From: Roseovarius sp. S88
Lineage (GTDB): Bacteria; Pseudomonadota; Alphaproteobacteria; Rhodobacterales; Rhodobacteraceae
Assembly (NCBI RefSeq): GCF_037023735.1
Contig: NZ_CP146069.1
Location: forward strand, 1,157,501 to 1,221,500
Reading direction: 5' to 3'
Length of the DNA stretch: 64,000 nucleotides
In this document: positions 38,021 to 47,925 of the stretch, piece by piece
Layout of the letters: every line of letters begins with the position of its first letter
How positions within the stretch are numbered: position 1 is the stretch's first letter
Translations under genes and position numbers: made by a program
Notes under the pieces: model-generated
Database searches by the model: none
Seen by the model: only the letters and a program-made list of their open reading frames with translations
Told to the model about the DNA's origin: nothing

Positions 38021-38584
38021 ATGCCCAAAATTAACGGAAATGAGATTCGCCCAGGCAATGTTCTGGAGCACAATGATGCGCTCTGGAGTGCTGTAAAAGT
38101 CGACCACGTCAAGCCCGGCAAGGGCGGTGCCTTTGCACAGGTCGAGATGCGCAATCTGCGCAATGGCTCTAAGTTGAACGAGCGCTTCAGAAGCGCCGAC
38201 AAGGTCGAGCGCGTGCGCCTGGAACAGAAAGATCAGCAGTTTCTCTACGAGAGCGATGGCATGCTTGTCTTCATGGATTCAGAGACTTATGAGCAAATCG
38301 AGTTGCCAGCCGAGCTTTTGGGCGACCGCCGTCCGTTCCTTCAGGATGGCATGACAATCATCGTAGAGTTTTACGAAAGCGAAGCGCTCAACGCCACTTT
38401 GCCACAAAAGGTAACCTGCCGCGTGGTTGAGACCGAACCGGTCGTAAAAGGCCAAACAGCGGCCAACAGCTTCAAACCTGCGATCCTCGACAATGGCGTC
38501 AAAGTCATGGTGCCGCCTTTCGTCGGGCAGGACGAAGATATCATCGTTAACACAGAGACAATGGAATACTCCGAACGCGCCTGA
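38021..38584 (+). CDS. efp: Elongation factor P
   Basis: 187 residues starting [19 protein letters not shown]. The open frame upstream to 37913 is leader sequence. The three-domain fold is visible, with the tip lysine at position 34 in [14 protein letters not shown], the residue that is beta-lysylated in EpmA-type bacteria, and the C-terminal signature [22 protein letters not shown] relieves ribosome stalling at polyproline. No clear Shine-Dalgarno site precedes the start. No modification enzyme gene is in the window. Confidence 0.95.
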   Translation: MPKINGNEIRPGNVLEHNDALWSAVKVDHVKPGKGGAFAQVEMRNLRNGSKLNERFRSADKVERVRLEQKDQQFLYESDGMLVFMDSETYEQIELPAELLGDRRPFLQDGMTIIVEFYESEALNATLPQKVTCRVVETEPVVKGQTAANSFKPAILDNGVKVMVPPFVGQDEDIIVNTETMEYSERA

Positions 38585-38659
38585 TCTTGCGGTCTATTGC
38601 TGCTCTAACTAGCGAATGTCAGGCACGAATATCGTCGGCGGAGGACCGCTTACGCAACG

Positions 38660-39403
38660 TCATTCAGCTGTGGAAACTGGATAGCTGACTGTCGCGCCTC
38701 CTGCGATCATCGACTCAGTTGCTCGATCAAACCGCAAATACGCAATCCCATGCGCCCCTGATTGCGTGAAAAGCGTTCCAGCCGCTTTGCCATTCGCGGC
38801 GATTTCGGTGCCAACCGGCGCTTTACCCGAAACGCCGACCCGAGCCAGTCCTTTACGCAGCTCGGTCTTGTGTTTCATACGAGCGGTCACTTCCTGACCA
38901 ACATAACAGCCTTTGCGAAAATCTACGCCGTTCAGGCGCTCAAAACCTGCCTCGAGGATATAGGTGTCCGGCGTCAGCTCAACGCCCGTCTCCGGAATAC
39001 AATGCGCCACCCGGATGGCGTCAAAATCGGTGCTGTCATCACCGCTACTTTCACCATAGGAACGCCAGCCCATGGCGTCATGGCGCGGATCGGCGAAGGC
39101 TCCTTCTGGCATGTTGCTCGTTCCGCGCTTTACGCTCAAACCTGTTTCCTCAATCGCCACATCGGCGCGCAGCTTGTACATGTTGAGCCGCTGCGCCACT
39201 CCCTCCGCAATCGACGCGTCCACATCCAACAGCACGGCCTCCTTTTCTGGCACCAAAAAGAAGTCAGCGAGGTATTTCCCCTGTGGCGTTAAAATCGCCG
39301 CATAAACCAGCCCCTGATCCAGCTTGGCGATGTCATTGGTGATCAAGCCTTGCAGAAAGCTCAGCCTGTCGGCACCACTGATCCGGTAAATGCTGCGTGT
39401 CAT
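38660..39403 (-). CDS. ygfZ: Folate-binding YgfZ family protein
   Basis: A 247-residue GcvT-like protein started at ATG 39403 (GAGAGGG upstream); an in-frame ATG at 39415 would add four residues. It contains FLQGLITNDIAKLDQG and the YgfZ signature DFRKGCYVGQEVTARM with its conserved cysteine. The family (CAF17/IBA57) assists assembly or repair of iron-sulfur clusters in a folate-dependent way. That fits a genome rich in Rieske and radical-type enzymes, but no functional link is shown by context. Confidence 0.9.
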   Translation of the reverse strand: MTRSIYRISGADRLSFLQGLITNDIAKLDQGLVYAAILTPQGKYLADFFLVPEKEAVLLDVDASIAEGVAQRLNMYKLRADVAIEETGLSVKRGTSNMPEGAFADPRHDAMGWRSYGESSGDDSTDFDAIRVAHCIPETGVELTPDTYILEAGFERLNGVDFRKGCYVGQEVTARMKHKTELRKGLARVGVSGKAPVGTEIAANGKAAGTLFTQSGAHGIAYLRFDRATESMIAGGATVSYPVSTAE

Positions 39404-39468
39404 AGGCCCTCTCATTGATCCTTTCGTGACATATAGGCAGAAAGACGACGTGTAACAGAGGAATTCTC

Positions 39469-40140
39469 ATGCGCGCCAAGCTCTCGGTCATCATTCCGAC
39501 TCTGAACGCTGCATCAGGGCTTGAGAGATCTTTGCCATCTCTCGCTGAGGGCTTGCAGGTAGGGCTGATCCGTCAGCTCATTCTATCTGATGGCGGATCT
39601 GATGATGCAACGAAGCAGATTGCAGATGCGGCAGGCGCTGTTTTCCTGACCGGCCCGGCCTCTCGCGGCGGCCAGCTGCGCCGCGGGGCTGAGGTGGCGG
39701 AAGGGGAGTGGCTTCTCTTCCTGCATGCCGATAGCGTTTTGCCTGTCGGCTGGGCAGACGCCGTTATTGCACACATTTCCACAGGCGCACCTGCCGCCTT
39801 TCGATTGAAGTTCGATGGCGTTGGTCTGATGCACAAGGTGGTGGCAGGTTGGGCCAATCTGCGAAGTCGTGTGTTTTCTTTGCCCTACGGCGATCAGGGT
39901 CTTTTGGTGTCCCGCAAAGACTATGACTTGGCGGGCGGCTTCGAAGACATCCCGCTTATGGAAGATGTCGCCATGACGCGTGCCCTGACAAAGCGGATTA
40001 CGCTCTTGCCGCTGTCCGTCACCACGAGCGCTGAGCGCTACGAGCGCGATGGCTGGCTGCGGCGGGGCAGGCGCAATTTGGGTCTGCTGCTCAGGTACTT
40101 ATGCGGTGCCAATCCTGAAAACCTGGCGCGCCGCTACTAA
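39469..40140 (+). CDS. Family 2 glycosyltransferase (TIGR04283-like)
   Basis: A 223-residue GT-A enzyme: KLSVIIPTLNAASGLERSLP, LILSDGGSDDATKQIADAAG, GEWLLFLHADSVLPVGW (the metal-binding DxD-like HAD segment) and YGDQGLLVSRKDYDLAGGF. The pattern FLHADS with PYGDQG is characteristic of the TIGR04283 group. Acceptor and product are unknown. It has a GAGGAA ribosome site and is convergent with the phosphatase gene, 3 bases apart. Confidence 0.83.
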   Translation: MRAKLSVIIPTLNAASGLERSLPSLAEGLQVGLIRQLILSDGGSDDATKQIADAAGAVFLTGPASRGGQLRRGAEVAEGEWLLFLHADSVLPVGWADAVIAHISTGAPAAFRLKFDGVGLMHKVVAGWANLRSRVFSLPYGDQGLLVSRKDYDLAGGFEDIPLMEDVAMTRALTKRITLLPLSVTTSAERYERDGWLRRGRRNLGLLLRYLCGANPENLARRY

Positions 40141-40143
40141 ATC

Positions 40144-40860
40144 TCAGAACCAGGGCTTATACTTGGCCTGATAGTCCGCTTGCATTTCCAGATGATTGTA
40201 CTCCGTGCGCAGCCAATCCTCGACGCCAATGGGGTCTTTGGCGTTGCGTGTCTCATACACATCCAGAATGTGGTCCAGTACACCGGTCTTGGACTGTTTG
40301 ACATGCAGATACTTCAACCCCAGCATCTTGCGCGCCTCCTCCATGGGACGGCCTTCAATCACAAGAAGATAAAGCGCCGAGGCAAACCCGGCGCGGTCCG
40401 CACCTGATTTGCAATGCATCACAAAGGGTTTCTCGATGGATCGAAAATGCCCGATCAGCTTCAGAATATCTTCGGCTGGTGGCGCATGGCGGGCCTGCAT
40501 GCTGACGGAGGTCAGATTGAAACCCAGTTCACGACAGGTTTCTTCTTCCACAAGGTAATGCGCCGAAGGATAATCACCGCGCAGGTTCAAAACGGACTTG
40601 ATACCATCGGCTTTCATGCGTTCAAACCGCTTCCGAGTGGGGTGATTTGAGCGATACACCCCCGGCGCGATTTCAAAGAAGTTTGTCCAGATTCCACGCA
40701 GGATCGCATGATCAAACCACAGGTTGTAAATCTGCGCCCGCCGGCGGTTTTCAGGGGTGGACAAATCCGTGTTGTAGGAGGCGCGCAAATTCGCTTCCCA
40801 CTCCGATATGCGTTTGAAAAGCTTCACGTGATTGCGCCCCACCGGATCCGTCGGTCCCAT
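40144..40860 (-). CDS. Tyrosine/dual-specificity phosphatase-like protein
   Basis: A 238-residue protein with the cysteine-phosphatase loop VMHCKSGADRAGFASALYL (HCx5R, Cys-Arg signature) and an upstream candidate general acid in the RGDYPSAHYLVEEE region. GVYRSNHPTRKRFERMKADG and IKSVLNLRGD match the DSP-type fold. The start is uncertain, since ATG 40860 has no strong ribosome site. The substrate could be phosphotyrosine or a phosphoinositide; sequence alone does not decide. Confidence 0.78.
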   Translation of the reverse strand: MGPTDPVGRNHVKLFKRISEWEANLRASYNTDLSTPENRRRAQIYNLWFDHAILRGIWTNFFEIAPGVYRSNHPTRKRFERMKADGIKSVLNLRGDYPSAHYLVEEETCRELGFNLTSVSMQARHAPPAEDILKLIGHFRSIEKPFVMHCKSGADRAGFASALYLLVIEGRPMEEARKMLGLKYLHVKQSKTGVLDHILDVYETRNAKDPIGVEDWLRTEYNHLEMQADYQAKYKPWF

Positions 40861-40971
40861 TTAGGGTGCAGGGCGCACAAGCACAAGCGTTAGGACAGAC
40901 CAAGAGCATTGGGGAATTGACGGCAGATGGCATCACAGTAAGCTCTCGGTCGCGACCACAAGGAGTGCCTC

Positions 40972-42201
40972 ATGAACGGCGCAGGCGGACGGCCCTATCT
41001 TGCAATTCCCGGACCTTCGATCATGCCGGACCGCGTGCTTCAGGCGATGCATCGCCCTGCACCCGATATCTATTCTGGCGCCTTGGTTGACTCGATCCCA
41101 CCGCTTGTCGATGACCTGCGCGCCGTTGCCCGCACCAAGGGGCAGGCGGCCATTTATATCGGCAACGGCCATGCGGGCTGGGAAGCCGCAATGGCCAATA
41201 CGCTGCAACCGGGTGACAAAGTGCTTTTCCTGGCGACAGGCCGGTTTGCCTATTCGTGGTCCGAGATGGCCGAAGGGCTGGGGATCGCATTCGACGTGCT
41301 TGATTTCGGGCGGCAAAGCCCTGTGGATCCCGACCGTGTCGAGACGGCGCTCCGGGAGGATAAATCCCATGACATCAAAGCAGTGATGGTCTGCCACGTG
41401 GATACCTCTACATCCGTTCGCAACGACATACCGGCCATTCGCGCCGCCATGGACGCCGCGGGCCATCCGGCGTTGCTATTTGCTGATTGTATCGCATCGC
41501 TGGCCTGTGACCGGTTTGAAATGGACGCATGGGGCGTTGATGTGACAATGGCCGCCAGCCAAAAGGGCCTGATGACCCCGCCCGGATTGGCCTATGTCTT
41601 TTTCAATGAAAAGGCGGCTCAAGCGCGCATTCGTATAGACCGGGTCAGCCGGTACTGGGATTGGGTGCCGCGGTCGCGTCCTGAGATGTTCTACCAGTAC
41701 TTCATGGGCACCGCCCCGACGCACCACATCTTTGGTCTGCGCGCTGCGCTGGACATGATCGCCGAAGAGGGGCTAGACGCAGTTTGGACACGGCATGAGC
41801 GGCTGGCCCACGCCATATGGGCGGCCTGTGAAATCTGGGCGCAGGATGGCCCTTTGCGGCTCAACATCGCCAATCAAGACCATCGCAGCCGGGCGGTCAC
41901 GTCGCTTTCGCTTGATGGGCAAAACGGCACACGCCTGCGGCAATGGCTTGAGGCTGAGATGGGCCTGACGCTGGGCATTGGGCTTGGCATGGAAACGCCG
42001 GATGATCCTGGATCAGACAGGGCGTTTCGCATTGGTCACATGGGGCATGTGAACGGTCAGGCGGTTCTGGGCGTACTAGGGGCTATGGAAGCCGGTCTAA
42101 AGGCTCTGAACATCCCGCATGGTGTTGGAGGTATTGACGCCGCCGCCCGTGTGCTGGCCAAAGGCTCAAAGACTATGCCCGACGCAAAAGCAGCCGAGTG
42201 A
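40972..42201 (+). CDS. PLP-dependent aminotransferase of the serine/alanine-glyoxylate family (class V)
   Basis: A 409-residue protein with AAGGAG before the ATG. It begins YLAIPGPSIMPDRVLQAMHR. The PLP lysine is in MAASQKGLMTPPGLAYV and the cofactor aspartate in ALLFADCIASLACDRFEMD. IGNGHAGWEAAMANTLQPGD is the phosphate-binding region. The family makes glycine from glyoxylate using serine or alanine; which donor is used cannot be decided. The 3' end overlaps a small membrane-protein gene on the other strand by 29 bases. Confidence 0.86.
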   Translation: MNGAGGRPYLAIPGPSIMPDRVLQAMHRPAPDIYSGALVDSIPPLVDDLRAVARTKGQAAIYIGNGHAGWEAAMANTLQPGDKVLFLATGRFAYSWSEMAEGLGIAFDVLDFGRQSPVDPDRVETALREDKSHDIKAVMVCHVDTSTSVRNDIPAIRAAMDAAGHPALLFADCIASLACDRFEMDAWGVDVTMAASQKGLMTPPGLAYVFFNEKAAQARIRIDRVSRYWDWVPRSRPEMFYQYFMGTAPTHHIFGLRAALDMIAEEGLDAVWTRHERLAHAIWAACEIWAQDGPLRLNIANQDHRSRAVTSLSLDGQNGTRLRQWLEAEMGLTLGIGLGMETPDDPGSDRAFRIGHMGHVNGQAVLGVLGAMEAGLKALNIPHGVGGIDAAARVLAKGSKTMPDAKAAE

Positions 42202-42352
42202 TGGCCCAGTTGATCAACCATCCCACAGCCAGCACGATGTGAAAGCCGAAGACGGACCATAAAACCATGAATATCCAAATTAAATTCACCGCGCCCATGA
42301 CAAGAGCAGCGTTGGTGTAATTCGGGGCTTCTGAAACGTTACGGTCACGCAT
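42173..42352 (-). CDS. Small membrane protein, conserved hypothetical
   Basis: 59 residues from ATG 42352 (MRDRNVSEAPNYTNAALVMG). There are two hydrophobic helices, ALVMGAVNLIWIFMVLWSVF and IVLAVGWLINWAITRLLL, ending in basic RRA. It follows hisC on the same strand after 84 bases. Its stop lies inside the end of the opposite aminotransferase gene. No function is known to me. Confidence 0.65.
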   Translation of the reverse strand: MRDRNVSEAPNYTNAALVMGAVNLIWIFMVLWSVFGFHIVLAVGWLINWAITRLLLRRA

Positions 42353-42436
42353 GATCAAAGCTTATCGCAGCTTTCGCAAATTGCAGGTAAAATTTCTGCG
42401 TTCGGCATAAAATTTCCAATATTGCTGTGGAAACGG

Positions 42437-43543
42437 CTATTTTCGAGCGTCTGACAGGGCACGCGGGAACGCCTGTGCCAGCAGGTCCATGTCGTGGTTT
42501 GGGCCACAGCTGATGCGAATGCATCTATCCTGCGGCGCAACAAACGGCATTCGGACAAAGATGCCTTGCGACACCAGCGAGGCAAGCACGCGTCGGGCAA
42601 AGTCCCCGTCCTTCCCACAATCAACAGCCACGAAATTCGTCGCCGAAGGCAGGGTGTGCAACCCCTCTGACGCAGCGATCTCAGCGATCCGGTCCCGCGC
42701 TGCCGCCACATCCGCACAGGTCTTTGCCAGCCACTCGGCGTCCTGCAAAGCCGCCAGCGCACCGATCTGCGCCACCCGGTTCATCCCGAAATGGTTGCGG
42801 ATCTTGTCAAAGCTCTGGATCAGCTCCGCAGCAGCCATGGCGTAGCCGACACGCGCCCCGGCCATACCGTAGGCTTTGGAAAAGGTGCGCATGCGAATAA
42901 CGCGGGGGTCGTCAATCGCAATGTTCGGTGCTGTACCTTCTGGCGCAAACTCCACATAGGCCTCATCCAGTACCAACAAACAGCCGTCGGGCAAATCGTC
43001 CTGCGCGCGGGCAAGCGCCGGTCCTTCATGCCAGGTGCCCATCGGATTGTCCGGATTGGCGAGATACACAAGCTTCGCGCCAACTTCTTTCGCTTTGGTA
43101 AACAGGGCGGACGGATCCTCACGGTCGTCTGTATAAGGCACCTTGTGCAACACCCCACCAAACCCCGCCACATGGTAGTTGAACGTGGGATAGGCCCCGT
43201 CCGATGTCACCACCGCATCACCCGGCCCGATCATGAGCCGCACGAGGTAGCCCAGAAGCCCGTCAATCCCTTCGCCCACAACGATATTTTCCATCCCCAC
43301 GCGGTGATGCTTGGCCAATGCCTGGCGCAGATCATGGCTGGTTGGATCGCCGTACATCCAGACATCGTCAGTAGCCGCCTGCATTGCGGCGATGGCTTTG
43401 GGGGAGGGTCCAAAGACATTCTCATTGGCCCCAAGCCGCGCGGCAAAGGACGTACCACGGCTGCGTTCCTGCTCTTCGGGGCCGACGAAAGGCACCGTGG
43501 CGGGCAGGGATTCAACCAGGTTCGTGTAACGCGGGCCGGACAT
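42437..43543 (-). CDS. hisC: Histidinol-phosphate aminotransferase (class I/II fold)
   Basis: 368 residues from ATG 43543 (MSGPRYTNLVESLPATVPFV); the frame extends 18 codons upstream without typical sequence. It has LGANENVFGPSPKAIAAMQ, VGEGIDGLLGYLVRLMIGPG, LANPDNPMGTWH, LLVLDEAYVEFAPEG and the PLP lysine motif RTFSKAYGMAGARVGYA. It transfers the amino group in histidine biosynthesis and, in many bacteria, to aromatic 2-oxo acids. It is separated by 22 kb from hisS-hisZ-hisG, so the name rests on sequence; an aromatic aminotransferase role is possible. Confidence 0.87.
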   Translation of the reverse strand: MSGPRYTNLVESLPATVPFVGPEEQERSRGTSFAARLGANENVFGPSPKAIAAMQAATDDVWMYGDPTSHDLRQALAKHHRVGMENIVVGEGIDGLLGYLVRLMIGPGDAVVTSDGAYPTFNYHVAGFGGVLHKVPYTDDREDPSALFTKAKEVGAKLVYLANPDNPMGTWHEGPALARAQDDLPDGCLLVLDEAYVEFAPEGTAPNIAIDDPRVIRMRTFSKAYGMAGARVGYAMAAAELIQSFDKIRNHFGMNRVAQIGALAALQDAEWLAKTCADVAAARDRIAEIAASEGLHTLPSATNFVAVDCGKDGDFARRVLASLVSQGIFVRMPFVAPQDRCIRISCGPNHDMDLLAQAFPRALSDARK

Positions 43544-43642
43544 ATCCGCAGATAACGCTATCCGTTTGCATCGCGCAAGCCCTTGAAAATCATGCATTCA
43601 AACATAGATGCGACTCGTTCGCAAAAACTGGAGGGCTAGTAT

Positions 43643-43807
43643 ATGCCCAATTTGACACGCCGCAGTTTCATTGCCGCGACGCTCGCCGCCGGGGGCGTAC
43701 GCGCCGTGCCGATGATCGCCTCGCGCACAGGCGGGCGGCGTATTCTTACGCTGGTTTATGACAAGGGTTTGGGCATGATGCGCGCCGTGGAGCGGGTTGT
43801 GCCCTGA
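43643..43807 (+). CDS. 54-residue twin-arginine-type small protein
   Basis: ATG 43643 is preceded by GGAGGG 8 bases away, and the frame ends with TGA at 43805. The product MPNLTRRSFIAATLAAGGVR continues with VPMIASRTGGRRILTLVYDK and GLGMMRAVERVVP. RRSF plus a hydrophobic Ala-rich stretch looks like a Tat signal, but almost no mature protein follows. I recall similar short reading frames in roseobacters. It lies 99 bases from the divergent hisC start and 59 bases before the crotonase gene. Confidence 0.6.
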   Translation: MPNLTRRSFIAATLAAGGVRAVPMIASRTGGRRILTLVYDKGLGMMRAVERVVP

Positions 43808-43866
43808 CGTCGCGCTGGTCAGCGGGCCACTCTTGCGCTTTCATGGGGGCAACCAAGGAGGTCCCT

Positions 43867-44655
43867 ATGCCGCGCGTTTCCGTTGAATTCGAAGACCATA
43901 TCGCCCGGGTTACACTGACTCGGCCCGACAAACGCAATGCCTTGGACATCAAGATGGCCGAAGCGATAGTCAATGCAGGTCAAGAGCTTAGCGCTCGCGA
44001 TGACATCCGCGCCGTGGTGCTCGCGGGCGAAGGGCAGGCCTTTTGCGCCGGGCTTGACGTGATGAGTTTTGCCCAATTCGCCGCTCAGGATCCCGAGGCG
44101 TTCGTCATGCCGCGCACCCATGGCTGTGGCAACCTGTTTCAGGAGGTCGCCATGGTGTGGCGCAAACTGCCCGTACCGGTGATCGCGGCCCTGCACGGGG
44201 TGTGCTATGGCGCGGGGTTTCAGTTGGCGCTAGGGGCTGATATTCGGATTGCGGATCAAGAGGTTAAGCTGGCGATCATGGAAATGAAATGGGGGCTCAT
44301 TCCGGATATGGGTGGCATGGTTCTGTTGCCTCGGCTGACGCGGTCGGATGTGATCCGACAGATGACCTATACGGCAACCCCGATTGAGGCGCAGAAGGCG
44401 CTGGACTGGGGTCTGGTGACGGAGATTGCTATGGATGCGCAGGCGCGCGCGATGGAATTAGCCACTGAAATTGCAGGGAAATCCCCATCGGCAATTCGCG
44501 CGGCCAAGCGTCTGATTGGCTTGGCCGAAAGCGGCGCGGAGGACGATGCGGTGCTTTTGGCCGAGAGCCGGGAACAGGCCGATCTCATCGGCAAACCGCA
44601 TCAAATGGAGGTCATCGCCGCCAATATGGCGGGGCGCGCGCCAAAGTTCGAGTAA
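43867..44655 (+). CDS. Crotonase/enoyl-CoA hydratase family protein
   Basis: 262 residues from ATG 43867, chosen for the perfect AAGGAGGT site 4-6 bases upstream; an ATG at 43843 is weaker. Motifs are ARVTLTRPDKRNALDIKMAE, GQAFCAGLDVMSFAQ and GVCYGAGFQLALGADIRIAD (oxyanion hole), then MKWGLIPDMGGMVLLPRL, where an Asp replaces the usual catalytic Glu segment. It may therefore be a hydratase, isomerase or thioesterase variant. It is followed by an 11-base tandem repeat and the valS terminator. Confidence 0.85.
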   Translation: MPRVSVEFEDHIARVTLTRPDKRNALDIKMAEAIVNAGQELSARDDIRAVVLAGEGQAFCAGLDVMSFAQFAAQDPEAFVMPRTHGCGNLFQEVAMVWRKLPVPVIAALHGVCYGAGFQLALGADIRIADQEVKLAIMEMKWGLIPDMGGMVLLPRLTRSDVIRQMTYTATPIEAQKALDWGLVTEIAMDAQARAMELATEIAGKSPSAIRAAKRLIGLAESGAEDDAVLLAESREQADLIGKPHQMEVIAANMAGRAPKFE

Positions 44656-44667
44656 GGGCCAAAATCA

Positions 44668-44722
44668 ACGTCGGTATCACGTCGGTATTGCGTCGGTATC
44701 ACGTCGGTGCGGATGTCGGTGT
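44668..44722 (+). repeat. Five 11-base tandem repeats
   Basis: Units ACGTCGGTATC, ACGTCGGTATT, GCGTCGGTATC, ACGTCGGTGCG and GATGTCGGTGT follow each other without spacers. They begin 13 bases after the crotonase stop. The first four are nearly identical and the last has drifted. Confidence 0.85.
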
Positions 44723-44728
44723 GCCTGA

Positions 44729-44761
44729 AATGAAAACGCCGCACTTTTGTCCGGCGCGGCG
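44729..44761 (-). terminator. Intrinsic terminator of valS
   Basis: On the minus strand, CGCCGC and GCGGCG (plus strand 44756-44761 and 44737-44742) form a stem followed by TTTTCATTT. It is 38 bases beyond the valS stop. Confidence 0.7.
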
Positions 44762-44765
44762 CTGG

Positions 44766-44796
44766 TTTTGAGTATTTTTGGAACGATGAAAGAGCC
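44766..44796 (+). repeat. Intergenic repeat family A, copy 3
   Basis: TTTGAGTATTTTTGGAACGA followed by TGAAAGAGCC. It lies between the valS terminator and the valS stop and closely matches copy 6 at 55130. Confidence 0.6.
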
Positions 44797-44798
44797 GG

Positions 44799-47700
44799 TC
44801 AGCCCAGCTCATTCAACCGCTCAAGCGCGGCCTTCAGCTTGGCCTCTTCATCTTCCTTGATGGCAAGGTTTTCGCGCGCCTCGTTGACCACCTCATCAGG
44901 CGCGCTTTCGACGAATTTCGGGTTGTTGAGCCGCCCCCGCAGACCGCCGAGTTCCTTGGCGAGCTTGCCGAGAGTTTTCTCCAGCCGCGCCTTTTCCTCG
45001 GCCACATCAATCACATCTGCTAGCGGCAAACCGAAGCTCGCGCCCTCGGCCGCAATGGTGATGCAGCCCTTGGGGAAAGTGTCGACCTCTGTCAGACCCT
45101 CAATACGCGCCAGCCGCTGGATCATCACCTCGTTGTTGGTCCAGGCAGCACGTGCTGCGTCGGACATGGCGGTGACGACCAAAGGCGTCTTGAGACCCAC
45201 GGGCACATGCACCTGCGCGCGCGCGGATCGAACGCTTTCAATCAGCGAAATGGCCCAGTTCATCTCGGCATCGGCCGCTGGATCAATCAGCTCTTCACCA
45301 TAGGTCGGCCAATCGGCATGGATCAACATTTTCTCGCGTTTTCCAAGGGTTCCCCAGAGTTCTTCAGTCACGAAGGGCATGATCGGGTGCAGCAGGATCA
45401 GGCATTGGTCAATGACCCAGGCCATTGTTTCCTGCGTCTCGGCCTTGGTCGCCGCATCGCCATCCATAAGCAGGGGTTTGGAGAATTCCACATACCAATC
45501 ACAGACTTTGCCCCAGACAAAACCATAAAGCGCATTGGCGGCGTCGTTGAAGCGGTATTGCGAGAGCGCGGAATCGACGACACCGCGAATTTTCGCAGTT
45601 TCGCCGAGAATCCAACGGTTTACCGTGGCTTTTGGTTGTGGAATTGTACCGCTGCTGCCAACCGCCTCATTCATTTCGGCGAAACGGGCGGCATTCCAGA
45701 GCTTGGTGCCGAAATTCCGATATCCTGCAATACGTTGCGTGGAGAGCTTCAAGTCGCGGCCCATGGCGGCCATGGCGGTGAGCGTAAAGCGCACGGCGTC
45801 GGCACCGTATTCGTCGATCAGCTCCAACGGGTCGAGGACATTGCCCAGCGATTTGGACATTTTCTTGCCCTTCTCGTCGCGGACAAGAGCGTGGACGTAA
45901 ACGTCGTTGAAAGGTTTTTGATCTACGACGGCGTATTGCATCATCATCATCCGGGCGACCCAGAAGAAAATGATGTCAAAGCCGGTGACGAGGACGGAGG
46001 TGGGGAAGTATTTTTTGAGTTCGGGCGTGTCTTCGGGCCAGCCCAGCGTGCCGATGGGCCAGAGACCGGAGGAGAACCAGGTATCGAGCACGTCGGGGTC
46101 GCGGTAGATAGCAAGATCAAAACGGCCGTCGCCGCCAGCGCCTGGCACAACGGCATCTTGAAGGTCGCTCGCAATTGATATTCGAACATTGGGAAAAGCG
46201 TCCGCGTAATACGCTTCCGCTTTGGCCACGGCTTCCTCCGCAGTTGGTGCGCAGAAATATTCAGGGCGCAAAAACTCTTTGTCGAAGTCACGCCCATCGT
46301 AGTTCGCCAGGGCTTCTTTAGATGGCCCGTACCAAACCGGAATCTGATGTCCCCACCAAAGCTGGCGGGAGATGCACCAGGGTTCGATGTTTTCCAGCCA
46401 GTTGAAATAGACCTTGCGGTCCTGTTCCGGCATGATGGTCACCTCGCCGGATTTCACCGCCTCGATGGCGGGGCCGACGATTTTGTCTGTATCTACAAAC
46501 CATTGGTCGGTCAGCATCGGTTCGATCACCACCTTGGAGCGGTCGCCGAAGGGCTGCATGATGGGTTTCGCTTCGACCATCGGGATGGTGGGGTGCAACC
46601 CCACCCTACCTTCGGCGTCGGCGTTTTCCCATTCGGGGTTGGCGGTCATGACGGCGAGACCTTCGCTGGTGATCTGGTCGACCACCAACTTGCGGGCCTC
46701 GAACCGGTCGAGGCCGCGCAGGTCGTCAGGGACGAGGTTGATGGTGTCTGTCTCGGCCTCACTCAAGCTGCGCTCGCCCTTGGCCACAGCCATGGCGATC
46801 TGGGCCGCCTCGGCATAGGGCGCACCATCGGCCCGCATGGCACCTTTGGTATCCATCAGGCGGTACATGGGGATGCCGCCGCGCTTGGCGACCTCGTAGT
46901 CGTTGAAGTCATGCGCGCCGGTGATTTTCACAGCACCCGAGCCGAAGTTGGGGTCGGGATACTCATCCGTGATGATGGGAATGAGGCGGCGATGCTCTTT
47001 CGGACCCACCGGAATTTCGCAGAGTTTTCCGACGATTGGCGCATAGCGCTCATCGGATGGATGAACCGCCACAGCCCCGTCGCCGAGCATGGTTTCAGGC
47101 CGCGTGGTGGCGATGGAGATATAGTCGCGCTCTTCCTCCAGCGTGATATTGCCGTCTTCATCCTTTTCCACATAGGTGTAGGTCGCGCCGCCCGCGAGCG
47201 GGTATTTGAAGTGCCACATGTGGCCTGCCACTTCAATATTCTCGACCTCAAGGTCCGAGATGGCGGTTTCAAAATGCGGATCCCAATTGACCAGCCGCTT
47301 GCCGCGATAGATGAGGCCCTTGTTGTACATATCGACAAAGACCTTGATCACCGCGTCGTGGAAATTGCCGTCCTCGCCTTCGGGGGCCGAGGGGGCGCCA
47401 GACATGGTGAAGGCTTCGCGCGACCAGTCACAGGACGCACCAAGGCGTTTCAACTGGCCGATGATGGTGCCGCGCGATTTGATTTTCTGCTGCCAGACGC
47501 GCTTTTCAAAGGCGTCGCGCCCCATTTCCGTGCGCGAAGGTTCCTGATTCTCGGCCATGTCGCGCTCAGTCACCATCTGCGTGGCGATGCCCGCGTGATC
47601 GGTGCCCGGCTGCCAGAGCGTGTCGAAGCCCCGCATCCGGTGCCAGCGGATAAGGATATCTTGCAGCGTGTTGTTGAACGCGTGGCCCATATGTAGCGAA

Positions 47701-47849
47701 CCCGTCACATTGGGCGGTGGGATCATGATGGAAAACGGCTCGGCCCCCGGCTTGGCATTTGCCCCGGCCTTGAAAGCGCCGCTCTCTTCCCAGGCCTTTG
47801 ACAGGCGTGGTTCGGCCTCGGCCGCATTGAATGTCTTGTCCATGCCCAT
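44799..47849 (-). CDS. valS: Valyl-tRNA synthetase
   Basis: A class I synthetase of 1016 residues. I chose ATG 47849 ([20 protein letters not shown]) with GAGG 9 bases upstream; the frame extends another 36 codons into a repeat-containing region. HIGH motif [15 protein letters not shown], editing domain ([17 protein letters not shown]), KMSKS in [14 protein letters not shown], and a C-terminal coiled coil ([19 protein letters not shown]). It charges tRNA-Val. Several long open frames lie on the opposite strand but carry no motifs. Confidence 0.97.
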   Translation of the reverse strand: MGMDKTFNAAEAEPRLSKAWEESGAFKAGANAKPGAEPFSIMIPPPNVTGSLHMGHAFNNTLQDILIRWHRMRGFDTLWQPGTDHAGIATQMVTERDMAENQEPSRTEMGRDAFEKRVWQQKIKSRGTIIGQLKRLGASCDWSREAFTMSGAPSAPEGEDGNFHDAVIKVFVDMYNKGLIYRGKRLVNWDPHFETAISDLEVENIEVAGHMWHFKYPLAGGATYTYVEKDEDGNITLEEERDYISIATTRPETMLGDGAVAVHPSDERYAPIVGKLCEIPVGPKEHRRLIPIITDEYPDPNFGSGAVKITGAHDFNDYEVAKRGGIPMYRLMDTKGAMRADGAPYAEAAQIAMAVAKGERSLSEAETDTINLVPDDLRGLDRFEARKLVVDQITSEGLAVMTANPEWENADAEGRVGLHPTIPMVEAKPIMQPFGDRSKVVIEPMLTDQWFVDTDKIVGPAIEAVKSGEVTIMPEQDRKVYFNWLENIEPWCISRQLWWGHQIPVWYGPSKEALANYDGRDFDKEFLRPEYFCAPTAEEAVAKAEAYYADAFPNVRISIASDLQDAVVPGAGGDGRFDLAIYRDPDVLDTWFSSGLWPIGTLGWPEDTPELKKYFPTSVLVTGFDIIFFWVARMMMMQYAVVDQKPFNDVYVHALVRDEKGKKMSKSLGNVLDPLELIDEYGADAVRFTLTAMAAMGRDLKLSTQRIAGYRNFGTKLWNAARFAEMNEAVGSSGTIPQPKATVNRWILGETAKIRGVVDSALSQYRFNDAANALYGFVWGKVCDWYVEFSKPLLMDGDAATKAETQETMAWVIDQCLILLHPIMPFVTEELWGTLGKREKMLIHADWPTYGEELIDPAADAEMNWAISLIESVRSARAQVHVPVGLKTPLVVTAMSDAARAAWTNNEVMIQRLARIEGLTEVDTFPKGCITIAAEGASFGLPLADVIDVAEEKARLEKTLGKLAKELGGLRGRLNNPKFVESAPDEVVNEARENLAIKEDEEAKLKAALERLNELG

Positions 47850-47925
47850 GTCGCGGGACCTCGTGCTCGTCTTTTGCGTTGACGCTCGAATACCCAAATG
47901 GCCGGGCAAGGGGAAGAGGCAGGGA

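Noticed and set aside
42437-43597. Longer hisC starting at 43597
   Set aside because: The extra 18 residues (MHDFQGLARCKRIALSAD) are not typical of the family, and MSGPRYTNLV at 43543 matches the usual start.
44668-44722. CRISPR-like array
   Set aside because: Units are 11 bases with no spacers and no cas genes nearby; it is a simple tandem repeat.
46347-47696. 449-codon open frame on the plus strand
   Set aside because: It lies entirely opposite valS and has His/Asp/Gly-rich shadow composition with no motif; valS is certain.
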